Source: Desulfobacteraceae bacterium
GTDB taxonomy: Bacteria > Desulfobacterota > Desulfobacteria > Desulfobacterales > ETH-SRB1
Reading direction: 5' to 3'
NCBI GenBank assembly: GCA_013202725.1
Contig: JABMRH010000107.1
Span: forward strand, 1 to 11,330
Length of the DNA stretch: 11,330 nt
The notes beneath the pieces were generated by a model that was not told the DNA's origin, made no database searches, and worked only from the letters and a program-made list of their open reading frames with translations. Numbering within the stretch: position 1 is the first letter of the stretch; each line of letters starts with the position of its first letter. Of the stretch, positions 1 to 7,088 are shown one piece after another. A program made the translations under genes and the position numbers.

Positions 1-129
1 AGCACGGCGAGTCCGCTGCGCGTGGGATTTATTTGTAATTTGATGTTTGAAATTTGGGATTTTATAAGTTCTTTTTTTATCCTTCCATTTCTCTGTGGTC
101 TCTGTGGTAAATAAAATTTGCTTTTCCTT
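1..129. other. Non-coding left edge downstream of argF
   Basis: This AT-rich stretch lies after the argF stop codon and has no convincing reading frame. It contains recurring short words such as atttgtaattt, tgtttgaaatttggg and a poly-T run near 71-79. At 91-108 there is a tandem 9-mer. I see no clear GC-rich hairpin followed by a U-tract, so no intrinsic terminator for argF can be called. In related bacteria argG often follows argF; no argG start is visible in these 129 bases. Confidence 0.6.
91..108. repeat. Tandem 9-mer, two perfect copies
   Basis: The word ctctgtggt occurs twice back to back (91-99 and 100-108). On the minus strand, the sense of argF, it reads accacagag twice, starting about 20 bases past the argF stop. 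From memory, similar 'ACCACAGAG' words are scattered in intergenic DNA of many uncultivated bacteria, but I cannot check that here. Confidence 0.75.
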
Positions 130-1044
130 TTAATCTTTCATCAGCACTTCAAGCACTGCCTTATGCATATGAAGTTTGTTTTCAGATTGGTCCCAAACAA
201 CCGAATTAGGCCCTTCCAGCACCTCTTCGCTAATTTCTTCACCCCTGTGAGCCGGCAGGCAGTGCATTACTATAACATCTTTCGAGGCCTTATTGACAAG
301 CTCTTTATTTACCTGAAAAGGCTTAAACGCCTGCTTTCTTGTGGTTTGTTCACCCTCCTGCCCCATGCTCGCCCATACATCGGTATATATCACATCGGCT
401 CCATCCGCCGCCTCAACAGGATCAGAAGTTATTAGAATTTTGTCGCATTTTCTCTCAAGCGCTTTTTCGACAATTTTGATATCAGGGTAATATCCTTCAG
501 GACAGGCTAATGTAAGATTCAACCCAAGAACAGCCGCAGCGTTTATCCATGAATGAGCCACATTATTGCCATCTCCGACCCATGCTATTTTCAGATCTTT
601 GTAAGTTCCTTTGTGCTCTATCACGGTCAAAAGATCGCTTAAAACCTGGCACGGATGGTATAGATCGGTCAGAGCATTTATTACCGGAATAGTGGCATAC
701 TCTGCAAACTCCTTCAACAGATCCTGAGAAAATGTCCTGATAGCGAGGCAGTCCAGGTATCTTGAAAGAACCCTGGCAGTATCCCTTACAGGCTCATCCC
801 TGGCGATCTGAGTATCTTTGGCGCTGATAAATATAGAAATTCCGCCAAGCTGAACCATTGCCGTCTCAAAAGACAGGCGGGTGCGTGTCGAAGGCTTGTC
901 GAAAATAAGGCCCAGAGTTTTTCTTGCGAGCGGCCTATCTAAAATCCTTTTATTATGATCCTTTTTAAGCTCAAGCGCCCGCTTAAAGAAGATCTCAAAG
1001 TCTTCTTTGGATAGGTCTAAAAGGGTTAGTATGTCTTTTTTCAA
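130..1044 (-). CDS. argF: Ornithine carbamoyltransferase
   Basis: This enzyme joins carbamoyl phosphate to ornithine to make citrulline in cytoplasmic arginine synthesis. The 304-residue length is normal for the family. The N-terminal carbamoyl phosphate domain has the STRTR loop at 52-56 and HPCQ at 130-133. The C-terminal ornithine domain has the DVWASMG loop at 222-228 and the HCLPAHRGEEIS segment at 261-272, whose cysteine is the usual ornithine-site residue. All key motifs are intact. The start codon is TTG at 1044, one base after the argD stop. An AGAGG ribosome site five bases upstream lies inside the last argD codons, and the N-terminus MKKDILTLLDLS matches the usual family beginning. 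Biosynthetic ArgF is preferred over a catabolic ArcB because argB and argD lie directly upstream. Confidence 0.97.
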   Translation of the reverse strand: MKKDILTLLDLSKEDFEIFFKRALELKKDHNKRILDRPLARKTLGLIFDKPSTRTRLSFETAMVQLGGISIFISAKDTQIARDEPVRDTARVLSRYLDCLAIRTFSQDLLKEFAEYATIPVINALTDLYHPCQVLSDLLTVIEHKGTYKDLKIAWVGDGNNVAHSWINAAAVLGLNLTLACPEGYYPDIKIVEKALERKCDKILITSDPVEAADGADVIYTDVWASMGQEGEQTTRKQAFKPFQVNKELVNKASKDVIVMHCLPAHRGEEISEEVLEGPNSVVWDQSENKLHMHKAVLEVLMKD

Positions 1045-1045
1045 T

Positions 1046-2233
1046 TTAACCTCTTAAAAATATTTCATCCAGACATGTTATCAGGGAGTCTATCTCATCC
1101 TTTTCTATGATAAGTGGAGGAATAAATCGTAAAATATTACCCTGAATGCAATTTATCAAAAATCCCTTTTCCATGCATTTTTTCACAACAGGCTCGCCGT
1201 CTGTTTTAAGCTTTATCCCCAGCAGCAAACCGATCCCGCGAACATCCGTAATGGAATCATGCCTGTCTTTCAGCCACAAAAGTCTTTCCTTAAAATAGAC
1301 CCCGATCTGCGAGCAATGATCTATAACCCTTTCCCTGACAAGAGTCCTAACAACTTCAAGTGAAGCAGCGGTAATAACCGGCGTGCCTCCAAATGTCGAT
1401 GCATGCGAACCCGGCCCGAATGCCGCGGCAACATGCTCTTTAGCCAACATAGCCCCTATAGGCAACCCATTGGCAAGCGCTTTGGCCAATGTCATAATAT
1501 CCGGCTCAATCCCGAAATGCTCATAAGCAAAAAGTTTCCCGGTTCGGCCTATTCCTGTCTGTATTTCATCAAAAATCAGCAAAGCCCCTGTTTCATCACA
1601 AAGCCGCCTCACATCTTTAAGATATTCGGCATCAGGGCAGCGGACCCCTCCTTCACCCTGGACAGGCTCTATAATAACTGCGCATATAAAGGGATTGATT
1701 TTATTTTTTAGCGCATCAATATCGTTAAAAGGCACAAAGTCAAAACCTTCGAGCAAGGGGTTAAAACCCTGCTTGATCTTGTCCTGGCCTGTAGCAGAAA
1801 GGGTGGCCATAGTGCGGCCGTGAAAGGATTGCTCCATGGCAATTATCCTGTTGCGGCGCAGGTCACCTTTATCATTAAAATACTTCCTCGCTAATTTTAT
1901 TGCGGCCTCGTTTGCTTCAGCGCCGCTGTTGCAGAAAAAAACCCTGTCTGCAAAACTATTGTCGACAAGCCATGACGCAAGCTCTACCTGGGGAACCGTA
2001 TAATAAAGGTTCGACACATGAAAAAGGCTGTTTGCCTGATCTGACAGAGCTTTTGACACTACTGGATGCGCATGACCAAGGTTGCAAACGGCGATTCCCG
2101 CAACAAAATCGGTATAAGCCCGTCCTTCGCTGTCCCAGAGAGTGCATCCTTTGCCCCTTGTGATTACAATCGGAAATCTGTTATATGTTTTTGCTATAAC
2201 CTTATCAGATCTATTTATTATATCGGTTTTCAT
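1046..2233 (-). CDS. argD: Acetylornithine aminotransferase
   Basis: This class III pyridoxal-phosphate aminotransferase moves an amino group from glutamate to N-acetylglutamate semialdehyde, giving N-acetylornithine. Its 395 residues match the family. Visible motifs are NSGAEANEAA (102-111, phosphate binding), the FHGRT segment (137-141), EPVQGEGG (189-196), FDEIQTGIGRTG (221-232, with Asp222 facing the cofactor nitrogen) and Lys251 in the LAKALANGLP segment, the expected Schiff-base lysine. STFGGTPV lies at 279-286. The ATG overlaps the argB stop by four bases (ATGA), so the two are probably translationally coupled. ArgD proteins can also serve succinyldiaminopimelate or succinylornithine; the arginine neighbours favour the acetylornithine role. 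Confidence 0.96.
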   Translation of the reverse strand: MKTDIINRSDKVIAKTYNRFPIVITRGKGCTLWDSEGRAYTDFVAGIAVCNLGHAHPVVSKALSDQANSLFHVSNLYYTVPQVELASWLVDNSFADRVFFCNSGAEANEAAIKLARKYFNDKGDLRRNRIIAMEQSFHGRTMATLSATGQDKIKQGFNPLLEGFDFVPFNDIDALKNKINPFICAVIIEPVQGEGGVRCPDAEYLKDVRRLCDETGALLIFDEIQTGIGRTGKLFAYEHFGIEPDIMTLAKALANGLPIGAMLAKEHVAAAFGPGSHASTFGGTPVITAASLEVVRTLVRERVIDHCSQIGVYFKERLLWLKDRHDSITDVRGIGLLLGIKLKTDGEPVVKKCMEKGFLINCIQGNILRFIPPLIIEKDEIDSLITCLDEIFLRG

Positions 2234-3105
2234 ATTATAACTTCAGTCCCGATCCCTTTGTTGGTAAAAAGCTCAAGCAATACTGAGTGACGTTTGCATC
2301 CATTAATAATGTGAACCTTTTCAACCCCGTTTTTCAGCGCATCCAGGGCGCACTCAAGCTTTGGAATCATCCCCTCGGAAACGGTTTTATCTTCAATCAT
2401 GTTATTTATCCTTTCAGCATTGATTGAAGATATTACCAAGCCTGAGGTATCAAGCACCCCATCAACATCTGTAAGATAAATAAGACGCCCCGCGTTCAGC
2501 GCTATGGCTATCCTGCCTGCCACATGATCCGCATTGATGTTGAATGTCTCGCCGGCATCCCCAACCCCGACCGGAGCAACAATTGGGATAAAATCCTGTT
2601 TGGTCAGCGTGTTGATAATATCAGGATTGACATGTGTAATCTGTCCCACCAGACCTGGATCAATTATTTCAGGCGGCTTATCAGCATCCTCCTGATATTT
2701 GATATGGAGTTTTTTTGCCGATATAAGCCCTCCATCCTTGCCGCTTAAGCCGACTGCTTTTCCCCCGTGTTGATTAATTCCGGCGACAATCGCCTTGTTT
2801 ACCTTGCCTCCAAGTACCATCTCCACAACATCCATAGTCTGCTCATCAGTAAAACGCATCCCTCTGACAAACTTTGGATCTATCCCCATTTGCTCAAGGA
2901 CTGAGTTAATCTGCGGGCCGCCGCCATGAACAACAACAGGGTTTAGCCCAATAAATTTCAACAAAGTGATATCCTGGGCGAAATCGGCCTTTAACTGCTC
3001 GTCAACCATTGCATGCCCGCCATATTTAATTACAATGGTCATGCCGTAAAAACGACGTATATAGGGAAGGGCTTCAATGAGTATGTCCGCAACATTTGGA
3101 GTCAT
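2230..3105 (-). CDS. argB: N-acetylglutamate kinase
   Basis: ArgB phosphorylates N-acetylglutamate, the committed step of arginine synthesis. It belongs to the amino acid kinase fold. At 291 residues it carries Lys27 in IKYGGHAM (phosphate binding), HGGGPQIN (60-67, substrate loop), FVRGMRFTD (79-87), FNINADHVAG (188-197), LTDVDGV (211-217) and the lysine of GMIPKL (Lys249). A 20-odd residue N-terminal segment (NVADILIEALPYIRRFYG) precedes the first strand. In the known arginine-inhibited hexameric kinases this helix links dimers, so feedback inhibition by arginine is likely here (inference). A 56-base AT-rich gap separates it from hslU. The ribosome site before the ATG is weak. It overlaps argD by four bases. 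Confidence 0.97.
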   Translation of the reverse strand: MTPNVADILIEALPYIRRFYGMTIVIKYGGHAMVDEQLKADFAQDITLLKFIGLNPVVVHGGGPQINSVLEQMGIDPKFVRGMRFTDEQTMDVVEMVLGGKVNKAIVAGINQHGGKAVGLSGKDGGLISAKKLHIKYQEDADKPPEIIDPGLVGQITHVNPDIINTLTKQDFIPIVAPVGVGDAGETFNINADHVAGRIAIALNAGRLIYLTDVDGVLDTSGLVISSINAERINNMIEDKTVSEGMIPKLECALDALKNGVEKVHIINGCKRHSVLLELFTNKGIGTEVII

Positions 3106-3161
3106 AATGAATCGCTGCGCTCTAATTTTAAATTATGAATGTTTAATTAAAAATTGTTCTG

Positions 3162-4535
3162 TTAAAGGATATATCTGCTAAAATCTTCGTCGTCCTTGAT
3201 ATCCTTTAATTTATCATCAACATATTTTCCGTCGATTACAATCCTTTTTTCTTTCATGTCAGGAGCATCAAAGAGTATATCTTCAAGCAGATATTCCATA
3301 AGAGTATGAAGTCTTCTTGCTCCGATATTTTCAGTCAGGTTGTTAACCTCTTCCGCAATTGCCGCAATTTTCACCACAGCATCATTCTCAAAAACCACAT
3401 CAATACCTTCTGTCCTTAAAAGCGCCATGTATTGAAGAAGCAATGCATTTTTCGGTTCGGTAAGTATCCTGACAAACTCGTCCTTTCCAAGGGAATCAAG
3501 TTCTACCCGGATCGGGAACCTGCCCTGAAGCTCGGGAATCAAATCAGAAGGTTTAACTGTATGAAAGGCGCCCGAAGCAATAAAAAGGATGTGGTCTGTT
3601 TTCACAGGACCGTACTTGGTTGTAACACCGCACCCTTCCACTATAGGAAGAAGATCCCGCTGCACCCCTTCCCTGGATACATCAGGGCCGTGGCTGTCGT
3701 TTTTACTTGCAATTTTGTCTATCTCATCAAGAAAGATTATTCCTGTCTGTTCAACCTTTTCAATTGCCCGGCTTACGACTTCCTCCATATCCACAAGATT
3801 TTGAGCCTCTTCCTGAGACAGAATCCTCATGGCTTCAGGAACTTTAAGCTTCCTTCTCTTTGAGCTTTTTGGCATTATGCCGCCTAACATATCCTTAAAG
3901 TTAATGCCCATCTCCTCTATCCCCATGCTTGAGAATATCTCCACAACAGGCACAGCCCGATCTGAAATATCAATGTCAACATACCGGTTGTCAAGTTTTC
4001 CTTCCCGAAGCATTTCGCGAAGTTTTTCTCTTGTTGAGGATGATTCAGCATTATTATGCGCCATAAAATCAATTGGGATTTGTTTTGCGGCTTCACTATC
4101 TTGCTTTTGCTTTGCTCTTGGCTTTGGAAGCAGAATGTCAAGCATTCTTTCTTCGGCAATCTGCCGCGCTTTTTCTTCCACCGCTTCCTGAGCCCTTGCT
4201 TTAATCGTGTTTACGGTAAGTTCCAGCAGGTCCCTTACCATTGATTCAACATCTCTGCCCATATATCCGACTTCGGTAAATTTGGATGCCTCAACCTTGG
4301 TGAATGGTGAATCTGTAAGTCTGGAAAGTCTCCTCGATATCTCCGTTTTTCCCACTCCTGTGGGGCCGATAAGTATAATGTTTTTGGGCGCAATTTCATC
4401 GCGGAGATCTTCGGGAACCTGTTGTCTTCGCCACCTATTTCTTAAAGCAACAGCTACTGAACGCTTTGCTTTGTGCTGACCAATAATATATTTATCAAGC
4501 TCTTTAACAGTTTCTGATGGTTTTAAATCGCTCAT
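3162..4535 (-). CDS. hslU: ATP-dependent protease ATPase subunit HslU (ClpY)
   Basis: HslU is the AAA+ unfoldase ring that feeds proteins into HslV. The 457 residues hold Walker A GPTGVGKT (57-64), the substrate-gripping pore loop at 90-93, a long charged I-domain (about 110-240, including a Gln/Lys/Ser-rich part at 141-170), Walker B IIFLDEID (266-273), sensor 1 around FIASGAFH (318-325) and sensor 2 GARR (405-408). The C-terminus, DFSRYIL, is the tail that docks into HslV to activate it. The pore loop reads GYMG instead of the common GYVG. It follows hslV by 15 bases, as expected for an obligate partner. The ribosome site is modest (AGGA about 13 bases before the ATG). Confidence 0.97.
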   Translation of the reverse strand: MSDLKPSETVKELDKYIIGQHKAKRSVAVALRNRWRRQQVPEDLRDEIAPKNIILIGPTGVGKTEISRRLSRLTDSPFTKVEASKFTEVGYMGRDVESMVRDLLELTVNTIKARAQEAVEEKARQIAEERMLDILLPKPRAKQKQDSEAAKQIPIDFMAHNNAESSSTREKLREMLREGKLDNRYVDIDISDRAVPVVEIFSSMGIEEMGINFKDMLGGIMPKSSKRRKLKVPEAMRILSQEEAQNLVDMEEVVSRAIEKVEQTGIIFLDEIDKIASKNDSHGPDVSREGVQRDLLPIVEGCGVTTKYGPVKTDHILFIASGAFHTVKPSDLIPELQGRFPIRVELDSLGKDEFVRILTEPKNALLLQYMALLRTEGIDVVFENDAVVKIAAIAEEVNNLTENIGARRLHTLMEYLLEDILFDAPDMKEKRIVIDGKYVDDKLKDIKDDEDFSRYIL

Positions 4536-4550
4536 GTTAGTTATATATTC

Positions 4551-5096
4551 CTACAACTCTTCTATAGTTACTGAATCATTTGTAAATACGCAGATTAAAC
4601 CGGCTATTCTCATTGCTTCTTCTACAATACTCCTTGCATCCATATCTGTATGCCTTATCAGAGCTGTTGCCGCTGCCTGGGCGCTGACTCCTCCGGACCC
4701 AATGCCAATAATTCCTTCATCAGGTTCAATTACATCACCACTGCCCGAGATAAGAAACATTCTGGCTTCATCTGCGGCAATCATGATTGCCTCAAGACGC
4801 CTCAAATACTTGTCGGTTCGCCAGTCTCTTGCCAACTCAACAGCGCTGCGGGTCAGGTTTCCGTTATAACGTTCAAGTTTTGCTTCCAAACGTTCAGAAA
4901 GATTTAAAGCATCAGCAGTTGCTCCGGCAAATCCCACAATAATTTTATCATTATAAATCTTTCTTACCTTTTTGGCATGATGTTTTATAATATTATTATT
5001 CAAAGTTACCTGGCCATCACCGGCAACCGCCAGCTTATCCTTATGCCTTACAGCAATGATGGTCGTTCCATGAAAATTTACATTAGAGTCGCTCAT
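4551..5096 (-). CDS. hslV: ATP-dependent protease proteolytic subunit HslV (ClpQ)
   Basis: HslV forms the double-hexamer peptidase chamber of the HslUV protease and is related to proteasome beta subunits. It is an N-terminal threonine hydrolase. The conserved block TTIIAV begins at residue 11, so a 10-residue leader ending in His-Gly must be removed to free the catalytic Thr11. Other active-site candidates, in mature numbering, are Asp17 (Asp27 here, in AGDGQVTL), Lys33 (Lys43) and Ser124 (Ser134 in GIGSGG). Many HslV proteins have only the initiator methionine before the threonine. There is no other methionine between residue 1 and Thr11. A GAAGGT ribosome site overlapping the end of xerC supports the ATG. 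The gap to xerC is six bases. Confidence 0.96.
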   Translation of the reverse strand: MSDSNVNFHGTTIIAVRHKDKLAVAGDGQVTLNNNIIKHHAKKVRKIYNDKIIVGFAGATADALNLSERLEAKLERYNGNLTRSAVELARDWRTDKYLRRLEAIMIAADEARMFLISGSGDVIEPDEGIIGIGSGGVSAQAAATALIRHTDMDARSIVEEAMRIAGLICVFTNDSVTIEEL

Positions 5097-5102
5097 AAAT
5101 AA

Positions 5103-6053
5103 TTACCTTCTGGGATGGGCTTTGTCATAAGTTTCCATTAGTCTGTCTATACTCACATGTGTATATTTTTGTGTAGTAGAAAGGTTTTTATGCCCAAGGA
5201 GTTCCTGCACTACCCTTAAATCCGCTCCCGCGTCAAGCATATGTGTTGCAAACGAGTGACGCAAAGCATGTGGTGAAACAGGCATTAAAATACCGCATTC
5301 TTTTGCGACTCCGGCAAGGATACGGGCAATAGATCTTGCTGTAAGACGGCCATTGCTTTTGTTTAGAAACAATGGGCCGTTTTCATCAATTTGCGTGCCT
5401 GCTTCCAGTCGCAGCCTATTTCTATAAGCCTTTATTGCATCAAGCGCTTTTTTGCCGATCGGCACAATTCTTTCCTTGCTGCCTTTTCCAAAGACACGGA
5501 TAACACAGCTCGTAAAATCCACGTCAGTCAAATTCAATCCCGCAAGCTCAGATACTCTTATTCCGCTCGAATATAGGGACTCAAAAATAGCGCAATTCCT
5601 CAGTCCGGCCAAAGTGTCTGTCTTTATGAAATCCAGCAGCCTGAATGTGTCATCAACTGTCAGATAGACAGGGATAGCCTTTCTCTGTTTTGGCGAAAGA
5701 ATCAAATCAGCCGGATTATCAGTAATTACACCATGCCTGACAAGATATCTGAAAAAGGAACGCAAAGAGGAAAGCTTGCGTGCTATGGTTACCTTTTTGT
5801 TCTTTTTGTGTAAAAAGCCCAAATAACCCCTTATCATCAACGGGCTTACTTCATCCACTCCAACCTGATTTTCTTTATATGAATCTGCATAATTACTCTT
5901 TTCCCCTGTTAGAGACCGGCTTTGAGCGAGAAAGGATGCAAACTCTTCAAGATCGTGCAGGTATGCGCGAGAGGTGTTTTTGGAATACCCCTTTTCAAGG
6001 GAAAGAAATTCGATAAAAGATCCGATTAATTTTTTGAAAGAAGATGAAAGCAT
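5103..6053 (-). CDS. xerC: Tyrosine recombinase XerC
   Basis: This site-specific recombinase, working with XerD, resolves chromosome dimers at dif near the terminus. The 316 residues split into an N-terminal SAM-like core-binding domain (about 5-110) and a C-terminal catalytic domain. All catalytic residues are present: Arg166 (SGIRVSEL), Lys190 (GKGSKER), His262 and Arg265 (PHALRHSFATH), His288 (LLGHKNLSTTQ) and the nucleophile Tyr297 (KYTHVS). It is somewhat longer than the roughly 300-residue norm because of extra residues around 46-68 in the N-domain. The ATG overlaps the upstream stop by one base (TAATG). Placement directly before hslVU is the same xer-hslV-hslU order as codV-codW-codX in Bacillus, and argues for the housekeeping XerC instead of an integron or phage integrase. 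Confidence 0.93.
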   Translation of the reverse strand: MLSSSFKKLIGSFIEFLSLEKGYSKNTSRAYLHDLEEFASFLAQSRSLTGEKSNYADSYKENQVGVDEVSPLMIRGYLGFLHKKNKKVTIARKLSSLRSFFRYLVRHGVITDNPADLILSPKQRKAIPVYLTVDDTFRLLDFIKTDTLAGLRNCAIFESLYSSGIRVSELAGLNLTDVDFTSCVIRVFGKGSKERIVPIGKKALDAIKAYRNRLRLEAGTQIDENGPLFLNKSNGRLTARSIARILAGVAKECGILMPVSPHALRHSFATHMLDAGADLRVVQELLGHKNLSTTQKYTHVSIDRLMETYDKAHPRR

Positions 6054-6631
6054 TAAAATTCAATCAACTTTTCAATGTCGCTCCAGGTTTCGACCTCCAC
6101 AAATGGATGAGCCTCCCTGTTCCACGGTTGCTTGAACAGAACCGGCGTTACGCCGGCCTCTTTAAGTTTAAAACAGGTCTCAAGCCTGTCTTCAACAAAA
6201 CAGGTAATATTGTTGCGCAAAAGAACGTCCGACTTGCCTTCAAATGTGCCTGTTGTAACAATCTCTATTGAATCAGGTTTAAGCGGCAGGATGCTTAACA
6301 TCCAATCGTAGATTGGGCCCAAATAAGGTCGTGCCGTTACAAAGAGAAGCCGTCTTTGGCTCCTCCCCAGCCTTGTCAACACTTCTGAAGCGCCCTCTAT
6401 AGGCTTCAAGGCAACATCGTAATTACCATTGAGTATTCTGTTTAATATGTTGTCAATAATGTTTTTATCGAGATTGATACAATCTTCAATAGCATAACAG
6501 GTAATATCTTCCGGCTTTATCCAGTTTATACCATACTCCTTCTGCGCTATATCAAGAAACAATGTCATGGTGTCGGCAAAAACCCCATCAACATCAAAAG
6601 CTACAGAGGACGGATTAATCATAAATATCAC
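6053..6631 (-). CDS. HAD-superfamily hydrolase, NT5C/deoxyribonucleotidase-like
   Basis: This is a small cytoplasmic phosphatase of the haloacid dehalogenase fold. All four HAD motifs are visible: FDVDGV (12-17, nucleophile Asp13 and acid/base Asp15), Thr99 in FVTAR, Lys133 in FEGKSD, and VEDR (146-149). Residues 20-80 form a small alpha-helical cap. The short length and the layout resemble the 5'(3')-deoxyribonucleotidase-like (NT5C) group, but the substrate cannot be read from sequence. The start is uncertain: GTG at 6631 has an AAAGG about 11 bases upstream, whereas ATG at 6622 gives MINPSSVAFDVDG, three residues shorter. Its stop overlaps the xerC ATG, so it is probably co-translated with xerC. 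No signal peptide is seen. Confidence 0.82.
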   Translation of the reverse strand: MIFMINPSSVAFDVDGVFADTMTLFLDIAQKEYGINWIKPEDITCYAIEDCINLDKNIIDNILNRILNGNYDVALKPIEGASEVLTRLGRSQRRLLFVTARPYLGPIYDWMLSILPLKPDSIEIVTTGTFEGKSDVLLRNNITCFVEDRLETCFKLKEAGVTPVLFKQPWNREAHPFVEVETWSDIEKLIEF

Positions 6632-6660
6632 TAAACCATTAACCTTTAACGTTTTAAAAA

Positions 6661-6993
6661 TTACGCCGCTTTTCTTGTTTTTTTCTTCAGCCTGGAAATA
6701 CGGCGCTTGGAAATAATTGCCATCTTTTTATTATCAGCCTTTAAAAAGGCTTCTCTCTCAGCCTTTAATTTTCTGATTTTCAATTTGATGTCACGAACCG
6801 ATGCATCGGCTTTTTTCCTCGGCGCATCTTTGATGCTCCTTGCCTTTTTTATTGAACCGATCAACTCCGCCTTGTTCATTCCGTGAACACCGGTAATTTC
6901 AGGTATCTCCTTGGCTACCTCCCTCAACTCCTTGACAGTCATCTTATCTATTGGTTTTTCTTCTTTGATCTTCTTTTTTTTCTCAGCACCCAT
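6661..6993 (-). CDS. Small basic protein with Rho-N-like domain
   Basis: The protein has 110 residues if it starts at the ATG at 6993, which has an AAGGAGA ribosome site ten bases upstream (7004-7010). An upstream in-frame ATG at 7068 would add 25 residues, but those codons cross the repeat at 7019-7047, so they are probably not translated. Residues 15-52 (KMTVKELREVAKEI, then GMNKAELIGSIKKA) resemble the Rho termination factor N-terminal domain, a small helical nucleic-acid-binding fold. The ends are highly charged: KKKKIKEEK near the start, and a C-terminal helix of about 70-110 ending RRISRLKKKTRKAA. About 27 Lys and 10 Arg make up a third of the protein. There are no ATPase motifs, so it is not Rho itself. 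DNA or RNA binding is an inference; the function is unknown. Confidence 0.78.
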   Translation of the reverse strand: MGAEKKKKIKEEKPIDKMTVKELREVAKEIPEITGVHGMNKAELIGSIKKARSIKDAPRKKADASVRDIKLKIRKLKAEREAFLKADNKKMAIISKRRISRLKKKTRKAA

Positions 6994-7003
6994 ATCCGGC
7001 AAA

Positions 7004-7010
7004 TCTCCTT
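7004..7010 (-). promoter_or_regulatory. Ribosome binding site that sets the start of the Rho-N-like gene
   Basis: On the minus strand this reads AAGGAGA, ten bases before the ATG at 6993. It is one of the strongest Shine-Dalgarno sites in the window and is the main reason for choosing the short start over the in-frame ATG at 7068. Confidence 0.75.
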
Positions 7011-7018
7011 TTTTATCC

Positions 7019-7047
7019 GAGACCTTTGAAAAATATTTAAAAGTCTC
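7019..7047. repeat. 29-base imperfect dyad sharing its end with the right-edge element
   Basis: The left arm starts gagacctttgaa (7019-7030) and the right arm, tttaaaagtctc (7036-7047), is its imperfect inverse, with a 5-base centre. The arms mismatch at 7024/7042, plus one G-T pair. The first 16 bases (7019-7034, gagacctttgaaaaat) are identical and in the same orientation as 11210-11225. The copy here could be a collapsed or solo end of the element seen at the right edge. It lies about 25 bases upstream of the ATG at 6993. Confidence 0.6.
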
Positions 7048-7059
7048 TATCCTTAGACG

Positions 7060-7071
7060 GTTTTGCAAAAC
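7060..7071. repeat. Perfect 12-base palindrome GTTTTGCAAAAC
   Basis: The sequence gttttgcaaaac is its own reverse complement. It sits in the 164-base gap between the slipin gene and the Rho-N-like gene, between the AT hairpin and the 7019-7047 dyad. It could be a dimeric operator or a remnant of the neighbouring repeat. The role is unknown. Confidence 0.5.
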
Positions 7072-7088
7072 TATTAATCATAACAGGA

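Noticed and set aside
3106..3161. Terminator between hslU and argB
   Set aside because: The gap is AT-rich, but I find no stable stem followed by a U-run, so read-through seems likely.
3432..3863. Open frame of 143 codons on the plus strand inside hslU
   Set aside because: It is fully antisense to a well-supported gene, and its translation shows no recognisable domain.
5103..6053. Integrase of a mobile element or integron instead of XerC
   Set aside because: There is no attachment site, cargo or excisionase nearby, and the gene sits in the conserved order before hslV-hslU.
6994..7068. A longer N-terminus for the Rho-N-like protein, starting at ATG 7068
   Set aside because: The extra codons run through the repeat dyad and the strong AAGGAGA site, and their translation shows no family resemblance.
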